From Malachius bipustulatus (taxonomy: Eukaryota > Arthropoda > Insecta > Coleoptera > Melyridae), in NCBI GenBank assembly GCA_910589415.1, contig OU342635.1, positions 40,388,929 to 40,452,928 of the forward strand: DNA of 64,000 nucleotides, in the 5' to 3' direction. How positions within the stretch are numbered: position 1 is the first letter of the stretch; every line of letters begins with the position of its first letter. The position numbers and the translations under genes were made by a program. The notes under the pieces were generated by a model. The model saw nothing but the letters and a program-made list of their open reading frames with translations. It was not told where the DNA came from and searched no databases. This document shows positions 21,572 to 31,056 of this stretch, piece by piece.

Positions 21572-21834
21572 AATTGAACCCTATGCTGCAACAACGTTGT
21601 AAGTGCCAAAAGTAAATTTTGCGGGAAGTCGAAATAAAAATTTTTTTGTGAACCAATATAATATATCATCTTACAAAGATTAATATATTAATGTTAATTA
21701 ATGAATATAATTAATTAATATATTAATGTTTGTAAGCTGATATATTATATTGGTTCACAAAAAAATGTTTATTTCGACTTCCCGCAAAATTTACTTTTGG
21801 CACTTACAACGTTGTTGCAGCATAGGGTTCAATT
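21572..21834. mobile_element. Near-perfect 263-bp hairpin (fold-back MITE)
   Basis: Two arms of about 125 bp are almost exact reverse complements. The left arm starts AATTGAACCCTATGCTGCAA and the right ends with its reverse complement. Both contain the GCCAAAAGTAAATTTTGCGG part and the AATATAATATATCA part. Only a few central bases are unpaired. The transcript would fold into a very long stem. The element lies in the intron just downstream of gene C exon 2; its right arm begins only a few bases from the donor. Confidence 0.85.
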
Positions 21835-21842
21835 GTTTTTAC

Positions 21843-22130
21843 CTTACCCACTTTCTCAATGCAAATTTCCTCATTACTCAGTTCTTCTTGTTTTATTTCA
21901 ATTTTTTCCTGTATAAAAGTATCTGATTCTTCTGTTGGGTCCTGTTGCGACTCTCGATTCTGTATACTTTTGGGCACGCCCGACTTTTTGAGAAGATTCC
22001 AAGCTTCATTTTCATTGAAAAATGTTTTATTTGCAATCAAACATTGTTCCTTGAATTCTTCTATGTTTACCAGATGGTTAATGCAAGTTCCACATAATAT
22101 CCCTTTCGGATAAGAATCATTCTCTTGCAC
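21843..22130 (-). pseudogene. Gene C exon 2 (second half of ZAD; truncated gene)
   Basis: The acceptor TTGTAG precedes VQENDSYPKGILCGTC, the second Cys pair of a ZAD very like gene B (VKNDSLPKGICESC). An acidic linker follows (DPTEESDTF, EELSNEEICIEKVGK), then a donor GTAAAA at about 21842. No zinc-finger exon belonging to it is found between here and gene B. Its first exon is interrupted by a satellite array. It is most likely a broken duplicate of gene B. The linker is still open, so loss of function may be recent. It could instead be a spliced 5' module for a gene not recognised here. Confidence 0.65.
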
Positions 22131-22405
22131 CTACAAGAATATTAAAATAATAATACTGAACGCTTCGAAGGTTGACGGTGTAAGCTGTATATACCTTGTT
22201 GGCTGAATGATACTAGGTATAGGATTTATGACGAGTGACATAGATGAAAGTACACTGAACACTGTAAATGCAAAATAGAACGGGACAGCTAGCCCAGACA
22301 CAAGTTGCAAATTGTTGTCGCTTCATTAATTTCCAAATCAATATGACAACGTGTAGATTCTCCACCCTTTCTTAATGCATTATCACTCCTGTATAGCTAT
22401 CTTAC

Positions 22406-22462
22406 CTTTGTATTTTCTACATACATAACATCATTCAGCAAACACGGTAGTATCCCAGATAG
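22406..22462 (-). pseudogene. Gene C exon 1 remnant (end of ZAD first half)
   Basis: Minus-strand codons LSGILPCLLNDVMYVENTK lead to a donor AAAG|GTAAGA. They align with the end of gene B exon 1 (LLSDILETCTGIH) and join exon 2 in phase 0. The upstream part that should hold ATG and the first Cys pair is absent. At about 22465 the sequence turns into the satellite array. Beyond the array no matching Cys pair is seen. Confidence 0.55.
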
Positions 22463-22464
22463 CC

Positions 22465-23395
22465 CAAAATCTAAAATTACAACACCTGAATATATGGACT
22501 CGGAAATACAAAAATTCACGGTGGCCGTTCTAGGCCCGGACAGACGAGTTTTCACGAGAGCATGATAGGGTGGATCTTTGTCCTTGGTTTGGAAAAATAA
22601 AAAGCCCAGTAACGCATCAAGGGCAATTTTTTCGCCGAAAATCGAAAACTACAACACCTGAATATGCAGATTCGGAATTTCAAAAAATCACGGTGGCTGT
22701 TCTGGGCCCGGACAAGACGAGTTTTCACGAGGGAATGATAGGGTTGATCTTTGTCCTTGGTTTGGAAAAATAAGAAGCTCAGCAACGCATCAAGAGCAAC
22801 TTTTTCGCCGAAAATCGAAAACTACAACACCTGAATATGCGGACGCGGAATTTCAAAAAATCACGGTGGCCGTTCTAGGCCCGGACAAGACGAGTTTTCA
22901 CGAGGGAATGATAGGGTTGATCTTTGTCCTTGGTTTGGAAAAATAAGAAGCTCAGCAACGCATCAAGAGCAACTTTTTCGCCGAAAATCGAAAACTACAA
23001 CACCTGAATATGCGGATGCGGAATTTCAAAAAATCACGGTGGCCGTTCTGGGCCCGGACAAGACGAGTTTTCACGAGGGAATGATAGGGTTGATCTCTGT
23101 CCTTGGTTTGGAAAAATAAAAAGCCCAGCAACGCATCAAGAGCAACTTTTTCGCCGACAATCGAAAACTACAACACCTGAACATGCAGATTCGGAATATC
23201 AAAAATTAACGGTGGCCGTTCTGGGCCCGGACAAGACGAGTTTTCACGAGGGCATGATAGGGTGGATCTTTGTCCTTAGTGGTTTGAAAAAATAAAAAGT
23301 CCAGCAACGCATCAATTAAGGGCAGTTTTTACAGCCCAAAATCAAAAATTTCAACACCTGAATATGCGGACTCGGAATTTCAAAAATTCACGGTG
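22465..23395. repeat. Satellite array, about 173-bp unit, about 5.4 copies
   Basis: CAACACCTGAATATG recurs at 22481, 22652, 22825, 22998, 23171 and 23352, giving steps of 171, 173, 173, 173 and 181. Each unit also holds GGTGGCCGTTCT, CCCGGACAAGACGAG, TTTTCACGAGGG and TTTGTCCTTGG. The inner units are the most alike and the outer ones diverge, as expected for a homogenising tandem array. Unit length is close to one nucleosome repeat. Both ends of the array have CCCAAAATC. Confidence 0.9.
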
Positions 23396-23669
23396 TACAA
23401 AACACAAATAATATGTTTTTATTTCATTTTTTTTACAAATCGGTATTATGTTATATTTATTAAAATCAAGTAGGTACAAATAAAGATCTTAAAATAAAAT
23501 AATTGTAAGCATACGTAAGTATACTAAGTGAAAAAAATCTATGGAAATATGATTATCGAATATCTTTAGGTATTTATAGTTTTAGAATTTTAATATTGGC
23601 TCTGAGGATATTAAAAATATTAAAAAAGAACTTATATATTTTTAATGCGTGAGCCACTATTTTTGTAAT
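23396..23669. other. Non-coding spacer
   Basis: AT-rich spacer between the satellite and the retroelement. No gene. Confidence 0.4.
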
Positions 23670-23940
23670 TATTGCTAATACTTTTTTTTTTTAAAGGAGG
23701 GAGCATCGGTCTTAACTATGTAGGTAAGACAAAGTCGCTCCACTCCGGTAACACGGGATTTCGAGCATCTTACTCATTCACCCAGCCTCAAGTATGCCAT
23801 TTAAATGAGAGAAAAACTTTATTGAATAAAGTGGACTGCCCATTTAACTTGTGCATTAATACACAGCATATCGATCAATCAAAAAAAATGACATAAATAT
23901 TAAAAATTGTAACATAAATAATAATTAAAGAACATTAATT

Positions 23941-25360
23941 TTAGGAATAAATGTGTTTGTTTATGATTCTGATGGAATCTATTAAAATTTGTTCAGAAAT
24001 TTCGTTAATTATTTCTGAGTTCAGGTTAAAGCGATTGAAGAATTCAATTACACTTTTACCGATTGTACCACGACTACCAAACCAAAGGCCGATGACTTCC
24101 CATTTGCGCATGCCAAAACTTGGTGAATATTTGCTCTGGTAAAAATTAAAACATTTTTCATAAATATTCTTTTTTTTCTAATTGAATTTTATCATTTTGA
24201 TGACAGTCATTACTTTCAAAACGAATTGTAGGGTCGATAATAAAGGCAGAGTCTGTTTTTGGATCAAATGCAATAATATCACTGAAGCGATTAAGACCAT
24301 CAGTGTCTACGGCGTGTACTTCTTCATAGCATACAAATTTTTTCTCTTTTAAAACTTCAGTAATTCGGTGTTTAACATTATGATGGCGGTTAATGATTAG
24401 GCTGTTGTTCGCTTTACAGTTTCCAATTACATGGGAGGGTATTTCTCTCTGCTGTTCGTTGCATCGTCGGCAGAGGTTGGAACTGTGATTTGAACCAGGG
24501 ACACCATTCAAATTTGCGTAATTAATGTTGAGTTTGATAGCTGAAGTCCAGTCGGATGTTGATAATTTGCTCTTTGTGAAAATAAATTTATTGGTTTTTG
24601 TATAAGTTTGAAAATGTTTGACTCCTATTCCTTGATATGAGCATTTGTTCCATTCTTCAAAAGCTGATAATCTAAGTTTGGTTCGAATTTCTTTGGTGGA
24701 TTTGCCTTCGATTGATAATGATTGAAGGCAGTCTAACTGCTCCTTTTTAAAATCACATACAGAATGTAAAAGATTGTCGTTAATAAGATCTAGTTTCTTT
24801 GCTATTGCAAAAGGTTGTAATTTGACTTCCCATTTTGTTCTCATTAAAGCTAGTCCTCGAAGATTACGTGAAGCATAAAACATATTACTGTTTGTGTTGC
24901 TCGGAAGTCCAATAATTTCTTTAACTGTTCTTCGAATCATAACGTCTAAACCATCAGTAACATATGAAGGGATTTTGTTGATCGGAGCAGATTGTATAGG
25001 ATAGATTAATGTTGGAAATATATATTGATTAATTATGTTAATTTTCTGATCTGGTTTTAATAGGGGAGAACTTGACAGCTTTTGTAAATTTGTTTGAAGA
25101 CATTCAATTATGTTATCATCGAATATTAGTTCACTTTCAAAACTGCATCCTAAATAGCGTATTCGTTCATTTTGCTTCAGACTTCTTATGATATGTCCAT
25201 TTGATAGTTTAAGAGGAATATCTGTAAGCTTACCAGAAGAAATATTAATAGCATGACTTTTGCTATGATTGATTTCAAGACCTATTTGATTAAAAAGGTC
25301 CTCTGTTAGATCGATTGTTCGGTCGCTTGTTGTATTTTTCACATACATTCGAAAATGCAT
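23941..25360 (-). pseudogene. R2-like ORF, 3' part: RT end, CCHC knuckle, restriction-like endonuclease
   Basis: A 400-codon frame (25360 to 24158) begins after the position where the YxDD box should be. It contains GLEINHSKSHAI, the palm motif after the catalytic box, and RIRYLGCSF. Thumb-like sequence follows (INIINQYIFPTLIYPIQ). The knuckle is CRRC..H..GNC, then an RHHNVKHRI basic stretch. The endonuclease part reads FSDIIAFDPK and FIIDPTIRFE, as in R2-type restriction-like endonucleases. A frame change in an eight-A run near 24170 is followed in another frame by YQSKYSPSFGMRKWEVIGLW and FGSRG, the usual end of these proteins, with a stop at 23941. Truncated 5' and frameshifted, so it is inactive. 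Confidence 0.85.
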
Positions 25361-25373
25361 CCGAAAAATAACA

Positions 25374-25447
25374 CGAGTCGGTGAGTCCCGAACTCGCGAC
25401 CTTAGGCTCGGTAGGCAGCGGACTGAACCACTAGGCTACGCGAGTCT
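25374..25447 (-). repeat. tRNA-derived head of the chimeric retroelement
   Basis: The minus strand has an A box-like TAGCCTAGTGG and, 40 bases on, a B box-like GAGTTCGGGACTC. The T arm would be GCGAG-TTCGGGA-CTCAC with four of five pairs. The acceptor ends do not pair well and the anticodon arm is poor, so it is not a working tRNA gene but a tRNA-derived, SINE-like 5' end. Such a head could carry an internal RNA polymerase III promoter. Confidence 0.7.
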
Positions 25448-25462
25448 CTATTGCTAATACTT

Positions 25463-25994
25463 ATAAGTAGTTCAATATAATAATTTTTTTATTAATTCTT
25501 GAATAGCTGTTGAAGAAATAATACATACTACATACCTACTTGATATTATATTCGTAATTAAATTTGATATCAATACTTATTATTTATAAGTTTCATAAAA
25601 ATATATCGAACATTACTTTTTTACTACGCCGCTGGAAAGTCCGAATAAAGGAGACTTGAAATTTCTTGAAATACTCGACAATGAATTTGAAGCAAACTGG
25701 CCCATAAAATTCCAGATGTGTTGTAGGGACTTTTTATTTACAAAAAGGAAGATCCTTTTGTATTTCTTTGGCTGCGTGCCTTCCCATGAGCTCACTCACT
25801 GTCATTGATGGTAGTTTATGGTCGTCATAAATAATATAATTAAATAAACCCAACGCAGGCATCAATCGCTACTCGGTGCCTTTTATTAATTTATTTCTGA
25901 TAACATAGGTCTTTCTAATTATTTTCAAATTAATTTTTTTTTATTATTATGACTGGTTTGATTAGTAAATATGTATAAGTCTGAAATTTTTAAA
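25463..25994. other. Non-coding gap
   Basis: AT-rich, with no gene supported. TTACTACGCCGCTGG near 25621 resembles the CAGTGGCGTAGT ends of a small element elsewhere (39842), but no partner is seen. Confidence 0.35.
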
Positions 25995-26055
25995 GAGCCC
26001 CGCGACTCGGGGCCCACCGGGAAATGCCCGGCTGCCCGGCGGGCCAGCACGCGCC
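25995..26055. repeat. GC-rich double stem-loop
   Basis: In an AT-rich setting this 60-bp patch has GCCCCGCGACTCGGGGC (inverted ends with a short loop). Next is CCGGGAAATGCCCGG and then GCCCGGCGGGC. These form two or three strong hairpins. The composition jump suggests a repeat fragment or structured RNA part. I do not recognise a family. Confidence 0.5.
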
Positions 26056-26475
26056 TGCTCTCGTAATGCATCAAAAGTTTACCATTTTTAGAAAATACGT
26101 GTAGACTTAATAACAAATTATGTGGATTTTTAGACAGTTGTACGTTCATGGAAAATCTGACGTTTTTGAAGTTAAATTTGACATTCCCAACTTTTCGTGA
26201 GAATGAGAATGCGCTACACCCTGGTAAGCGTTATAATAGTGTCGGTAATGCAGGTTCCCTTACCGGAAGTAAATTATCACTGAACGCAAGGCTCTTTTGA
26301 AAAACGTTACCAGCTGCTACCAAGGTCAACCAAAGGTAACTGGCTATTATTTTTTTATAATGAGTGTTAATCTAAGGATTGTTGATTATAGTTATAGGAC
26401 TACATACACTTTACACCCACCTAAAACAACATACAAAGAACTTTTTAATTTTAATATCCAATTTCTGAATTTGTT

Positions 26476-26659
26476 GTGACAATAATGACAATTTCAGTAG
26501 CGCAGCTAGCTTTTGGTCGTTCAATGAACACACATTTCGGTTGCGTTCAAAGACGTCAACTGTAGAGTTGTAAGCAAAGCCGCTGTCTTGACAGCCGATG
26601 TGTGTTTATTGAATGAGCAAAAAATAACTGCGAGCTGCTGAAACTGTCATATTACTGTC
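26476..26659. mobile_element. MITE family M5
   Basis: About 184 bp, with inverted arms of about 50 bp. The left arm reads TGACAATTTCAGTAGCGCAG, then TTCAATGAACACACAT. The right arm is its reverse complement with changes (ATGTGTGTTTATTGAATGAG, GCTGCTGAAACTGTCA). The centre holds GCTGTCTTGACAGCC. A related fragment, GGCTGTCAAGACAGCGACTT, lies near 27590. Confidence 0.7.
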
Positions 26660-26735
26660 AATTGTAAAAAAAACAAAGTGTTTCACCATGAGAAATCCAG
26701 CAATTAAAATTTAAAATTTGTTTTAATTTTATTAT

Positions 26736-27371
26736 ACAGGGTGATCCTGAAACGGCGGACACGGTATACAGGGTGTTGTAGATGATGTTCAGAAAGACTG
26801 TAAATTTAAAACAAAAATTGTTTCCTCGCCTTCGTTACCGAGATATAGGGTGTCCTTTTTCTAAACTTTAAATCAAAACGGCAGTCAAATTTAAACAACC
26901 TCCACTGGCAAAGCACATGATTTGACATAACTATTACGATAGCGGTTGCTTTTTATTTTTATTATTATCGGGAACGGAATTACATGCATTCAAAGTTTAC
27001 CTATTCCCTGAGTTCAACAAAATTTTTCAATGTGGCATCGTTGTTCAAATTCGAGCTCAACAATGCAACTAAAATAGATTTTGAATAATATTATTGGATA
27101 TGTTTCCCCGCAACGATTATTATTTTGAACATTGTTTAACTTTCCATTTCATATGTTTCCATGGTAATATCTATCTGGGTATTATTGTAGACCTACACAT
27201 TATTTTTTCCTTAAGAAGGGTAGTGCAGTGTTGTGACTTTTTTTTCCACAAAAGTGGTCATATCTTCTTAAGGGAGCCATACTGGAGAAAACAGTAAATA
27301 AAACTTAGAATCCTTAATCCACAATGGATGCTGTGGTGCTGTCCGTGTCCGCCAATTCGGGATCACCCTGT
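26736..27371. mobile_element. TIR element family M6 with 5-bp duplication
   Basis: A 636-bp segment begins ACAGGGTGATCCTGAA and ends with GGGATCACCCTGT. It is flanked on both sides by ATTAT (26731-26735 and 27372-27376). The inverted repeat extends through GGCGGACACGG versus CCGTGTCCGCC. There is no coding capacity. ACAGGGTG-type ends recur many times from 39 kb onward, so this is one of a larger set. Confidence 0.75.
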
Positions 27372-27376
27372 ATTAT

Positions 27377-27876
27377 GTCTGTGTAGACTGTAGAGTGTAG
27401 GTATGTAGTTCGACAATGACATCGTCATAGAAAATAAGAGACAGGAATAGCGCTGCTTCCAAAAAGCGTAGATTTCGCTAGCTGGATGACCTTAGCAGCT
27501 GACAGAGCTTTTCAAAACAGTGTTTTCAGTAATGTTCACTTCCGGTTTGCTGCCAGCAGCTGACGGCATTGAATGCAACAATTGGCAATTGGCTGTCAAG
27601 ACAGCGACTTTGCTGTCGACACAGTCGTCCTGATATGGAGATTTTGAGTCAATTTGACTTTTCGATTACGTACAGTATAGCCAATTGCAAAAACATGAAA
27701 CAAAAAGCATGATTAACAAAATAATAAGAAACTATTTTGGCACAATTTTATTATCAAAGATCGAAAACTACAATATTATATAATCGTATAAACTTAACAA
27801 TAAACTTGATACATTACATCATTTTATAATAATAATATACAAAAATATGGCAATCAAACACCTAAAAAAAATCCAT
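27377..27876. other. 3' flank of the shootin gene with repeat arm
   Basis: Positions 27460-27545 are a diverged reverse complement of 26262-26340 (shared TTTTGAAAA, CAGCTGCTA and AAGGTCA parts). They may be the outer arms of an older element that encloses M5 and M6. Polyadenylation-type AATAAA (minus strand) may lie near 27830. Confidence 0.4.
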
Positions 27877-28362
27877 TCATATCTGCACCAATGCTTCAGG
27901 AGGAATATACTGCGACTGGCGTTTCTTAGGCGCTCTTCTTAAATTTCCCAATATATTCAGCAGCTCTGACACAGCTTTCGGAGTATCTTTCTCTTTCTTA
28001 TTCTCATTTTTAGCTTTCCTCAAGGTAAACTTTCCTTGCTTTATGGCGTTTATAATATCCTCGTTAACACCAGCAGCGGCTTTACTCTTCTCTTCACATT
28101 CCTGCACCCCTATGGTTTGAGCAAGCTCATGTATGTTCGCCCTCGATCGTCGTTTAACCCTCAGGGGAACCACCGGTGGTTGATCTGGTAAGATCGGCGG
28201 CGGTGGTGGTGGTGGGGGTAAAGGTGGTGCGGGCGGGGCATTCAACTTTTCTTCTGCCGCTTCGGCTCTTGCCAGCGCTGACTGGAGTTCCGATTCAATT
28301 AATTCGATTCTCTCCTCTAATACTTCTACTTGGGAGTTGCTTTCTAATTCTTCTAACTTCTC
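27877..28362 (-). CDS. SHTN1: Shootin-1 homologue, exon 6 (polyproline and C-terminal region, stop)
   Basis: The acceptor TTTACAG precedes EKLEELESNSQVEVLEERIE, the end of the coiled coil. Then comes a polyproline run (PPAPPLPPPPPPPPILPDQP) and a basic region. The C-terminal part reads DIINAIKQGKFTLRK, followed by AVSELLNILGNLRRAPKK, and a stop at 27877. This order (coiled coil, polyproline, [IVM]-K-[KQ]-G helix, ELxxILGxL motif) matches vertebrate shootin-1 (KIAA1598). That protein links actin flow to L1-CAM via cortactin in growing axons, from family knowledge. In insects the role is inferred. The vertebrate C-terminal extension is absent. Confidence 0.85.
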   Translation of the reverse strand, partial: EKLEELESNSQVEVLEERIELIESELQSALARAEAAEEKLNAPPAPPLPPPPPPPPILPDQPPVVPLRVKRRSRANIHELAQTIGVQECEEKSKAAAGVNEDIINAIKQGKFTLRKAKNENKKEKDTPKAVSELLNILGNLRRAPKKRQSQYIPPEALVQI

Positions 28363-28425
28363 CTGTAAATTTCAATATGTTAAAAATCAAAATTTAACAA
28401 TATTTGAAGTAGTGAAAAAATTTAC

Positions 28426-28612
28426 CTGTAATGAATTTATATCCTCGTTGTGTTTGTTCCGCTCATCCTCTAATGTCCGTTTAAGGTCTTCTATTTCTCC
28501 TAGCAGCAGAACACAATCCGGCCCTTCGCCTTCATTGTGAAAGCCTTGTAAAAGTATGGTACTTTGATGAGCTAACACGTTTCTTTCTCGTTTGTAATCA
28601 TCAGCTTCTCTC
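28426..28612 (-). CDS. SHTN1: Shootin-1 homologue, exon 5 (coiled coil)
   Basis: Between acceptor TATTTCAG and donor CAG|GTAAAT. It reads READDYKRERNVLAHQSTIL, then LQGFHNEGEGPDCVLLLGEI and EDLKRTLEDERNKHNEDINS. The part VLAHQSTILLQGF..LLGEIEDLKRTLEDERNKH resembles the vertebrate RQSHLLLQS..LTQQLEEERIQH segment. The entry phase is 2 and the exit phase 0, both agreeing with neighbours. Confidence 0.85.
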
Positions 28613-28718
28613 CTGAAATAAAAGAATCGATTACTTTAACTCAAGTAAGGGTGGGAGAGTAAGAGTTGAGAGGATTTAAAAATGGCAGGAGTGTATATTC
28701 AATCATTTGATAACCTAC

Positions 28719-28882
28719 CTTAAAGTGACGACATTGTTTTGAATATTTGTTTGGAATTCTTGTAGTTCTTGTACTTGAGTTTTCAACATTTCAGATATCC
28801 TGAGTAGCTGTTCATTTTCTCTCTTCAGTTCTGATAAATCGTGTTCCAGTTTTCCATTTCTCTCTTTTTCGATCTCCAATTC
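28719..28882 (-). CDS. SHTN1: Shootin-1 homologue, exon 4 (coiled coil)
   Basis: Between acceptor TTTGCAG and donor TTAAG|GTAGGT. It encodes ELEIEKERNGKLEHDLSELK and RENEQLLRISEMLKTQVQEL, a continuous heptad-rich coiled coil without proline. It joins exon 3 in phase 0. The splice to exon 5 completes an Arg codon. Confidence 0.85.
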
Positions 28883-29015
28883 CTGCAAAATTATAAATAA
28901 CACGTGACATTTAATATTTCTAGAATCGCGACAAATATAATAAATGCCTTATATAAGTTACATATCAGAGACAACTGAGGTGTAGTCCCCACGAAAGATT
29001 TTCCATTCATCGTAC

Positions 29016-29262
29016 CTCTGACAGTTTAACGTTTAGCTCTGACGTTTGGAATTCTGTCTGTTTGACAGAGTCCAGTTCTGTCTGGAGTTCCGCGACTTCG
29101 GTGCTTAGCTGTTTGATGGTTTTGTTCAGGTTGTCGAGCTCTGAATCTGGGTTGGATTCCCTTTCGCCTTCGTCCACACCTTCATCAACCGCATCCATGT
29201 CTGTCAATATCAGGGTTCGTCTCTTCAGTTCTTTGTTTTCTTTGTACCATTGTGATGCTACC
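29016..29262 (-). CDS. SHTN1: Shootin-1 homologue, exon 3
   Basis: Between acceptor TTTTCCAG and donor CAGAG|GTACGA. It reads VASQWYKENKELKRRTLILT, then DMDAVDEGVDEGE and a coiled coil (LDNLNKTIKQLSTEVAELQT). The first part matches the vertebrate KLNKENKTLKR..INIDDEDS order: a coiled coil, then an acidic insert, then a second coiled coil. The open frame upstream of the acceptor is intron sequence and not part of the protein. Confidence 0.85.
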
Positions 29263-30869
29263 CTGGAAAATTTGTTTTTGATGTTCTTGTAAATCATTGC
29301 AGGGTTCAGATACTTGGGAATTTTGTTAATTTTTGTAACACGATCAAGAGTTGTCATTGTGTTGATTACAATAATAATTATTATAAGGTGACAGGTTGAA
29401 AAAAATGTAAATTTTGTGAAATATAAACTTTTTGATGGCACTTTCATTCAAGTAGAATGCATTTATTGGATTGTAGCAATTCCGGAATTTATTAAACCTA
29501 CTTTATCATGCGACTTTGCGTTGTCGTCTGTTGGAACAAATTATGCTTCAAATATCAATAACTATTAATTTGTTATAAATTTATTATCAAAATTTCAAGC
29601 ATCAATCTATTTATTATTTCAAACAAGCATAAAAACTCGGGAATTGTGACGTAACCGAGAATGCTATGCATTATTGGTCAGTTCAGTAGGTTGCAAGCCA
29701 AGCTAGGGAACCTGCATTACCGACACTAACGCTTACTATAATACAGGTTCCCTAAGCCAAGCGTCTAGATGCACGGTTGCTGGTTTTTTGAAGTTTGCGG
29801 TTGCGGTTGCGTATTATTATAACAATCACGAGCTAAAGCTAAATTTTCCTAGAAGAACACGATGACCGGCGTCGTACTAGAACGGCCATAGTAAAACGCT
29901 GTCAATTTTTTCTTGCATGCGGTTTTGTTGGAAAATAGCGCTTTGAAAATAATAATAAAAAACTACATAAAAAAACGCCACCATTTTTTTTATCTTCAAA
30001 TAGGCTGTTGTCGCTACGAGGAGCTTGTCAGATATATCTACTAACGACTGATGTCACACTATTCGACGAGCGTTCACAATCACCTGACTTTTTGAATTTT
30101 TAAATCACAAAAATAAAGTATCTACTGCATGTTGTTCCACCATTGGGTAATTGTATACATCCGCGGCTCCTAAGTTTCATCAATTTTTTCGGGACCGAGG
30201 AGCGAATTAGGGGTGCTGGGTGGGTAAGACGCTAAAAACAGTCATTGCAAACTAATATTAAGGTCACAACTAAGGCCTCTTTGACACTACGGTGGAATTT
30301 ATATTTTTTTCTTCACTTTCAGAGAAAGGAAAATCTTCGAGAATAACAGTAGCACGATTTTTATTTTCAAATTTGCATTTATTTTGCATTTATATTCCAA
30401 AAATCGTAACATCAAATTCTGTGTTCTGAGAATGAGAAAAACGATATGAGAAAGCGGTTATATTGGAAGTCCGCGTCTGTATACGTTTGGAAGCGGTTCC
30501 CATTATCATAAGTGGTTTCATCCGTAGTGAGATCCGAGACTAGTGGTATTTCTCGGCGCTTGTGTCAGGACCGTACTTTCGTTGCACTCCCAAAATCAAT
30601 TTTTAAAGTCGTTTTGTGGCCTTCCCTTTTATTTGCAAAGCTAATGAATACCTTCCTGGTGTTAATAGGTATGTTCTCCCCCCTATATAGGTGTCATAGT
30701 GAAACTGTAGGAGCCGCGGATGTATGTAATGACCCATCATTGCAATGACGTAAAAGTATTTATAATGGAAGATTGATTCATCTTGTCATTTTCCATTTTA
30801 GACAATAGATAACTGTCAATATATAGTGTCAAATTATGTGACAACTGACAGTTTGCAGGTTATACTTAC
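29263..30869. other. Shootin intron 2
   Basis: A 1.6-kb intron. At 29703-29748 it has a short repeat (GGGAACCTGCATTACCGACA) that is the reverse complement of sequence at 26224-26260. At 30158-30722 it holds a TA-flanked TIR element, described separately. Confidence 0.7.
30158..30722. mobile_element. TIR element family M7, copy 1 (in shootin intron)
   Basis: A 565-bp unit with ends CATCCGCGGCTCCTA and TAGGAGCCGCGGATG, flanked by TA on each side. The inner inverted part AGTTTCA / TGAAACT extends it to about 24 bp. There is no coding frame. A second copy without clear ends is at 40561-41060. TA flanks suit a Tc1/mariner- or related-type non-autonomous element. Confidence 0.75.
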
Positions 30870-31056
30870 TTTTTCATGGCACCTGTTTCAGTTTCATACT
30901 GATTTTTCAATATCTCGTATTCCCTAAATAGATTTTTTGAAGCGGTCGTTAATCTGGTAAATTCCTCATTTTTTTCAAACAGTTCAGTTTCCAGCTGTTC
31001 ATGTTTTACTTGCAGGTCTATGTATTTCTTTTCGATTTCTTTGCAATGCCTCAATG
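30870..31056 (-). CDS. SHTN1: Shootin-1 homologue, exon 2 (coiled coil)
   Basis: Between acceptor TTTTTTCAG and donor AAAAA|GTAAGT. It encodes ALRHCKEIEKKYIDLQVKHE and QLETELFEKNEEFTRLTTAS, a coiled coil that corresponds to the N-terminal coiled coil of shootin. Both junctions keep phase (G|CA with exon 1, AA|G with exon 3). Confidence 0.85.

Larger units (their letters stand above)
23684..25448 (-). mobile_element. tRNA-headed, R2-like chimeric retroelement
   Basis: The unit is flanked by identical 14-bp direct repeats, TATTGCTAATACTT, at 23670-23683 and 25449-25462. On the minus strand it starts with a tRNA-like segment (25374-25447). It continues with the 3' part of a non-LTR retrotransposon gene and a 257-nt 3' untranslated region, and ends in an oligo(A) of about 13. 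The duplications sit outside both the tRNA-like head and the A tail, so head and body were inserted together as one copy. Target duplication plus A tail is the hallmark of target-primed reverse transcription. The body lacks the reverse transcriptase catalytic YxDD region, so it cannot move on its own. Confidence 0.8.

Noticed and set aside
22552..22785. Frames on both strands across 22.5-22.8 kb
   Set aside because: They are produced by the satellite unit and break in the next unit.
22465..23395. CRISPR array
   Set aside because: The whole 173-bp unit repeats without unique spacers and the sequence is eukaryotic.
25374..25447. A functional tRNA gene
   Set aside because: A and B boxes are present but the acceptor stem does not pair and it lies within the retroelement's target duplications; treated as a tRNA-derived head.
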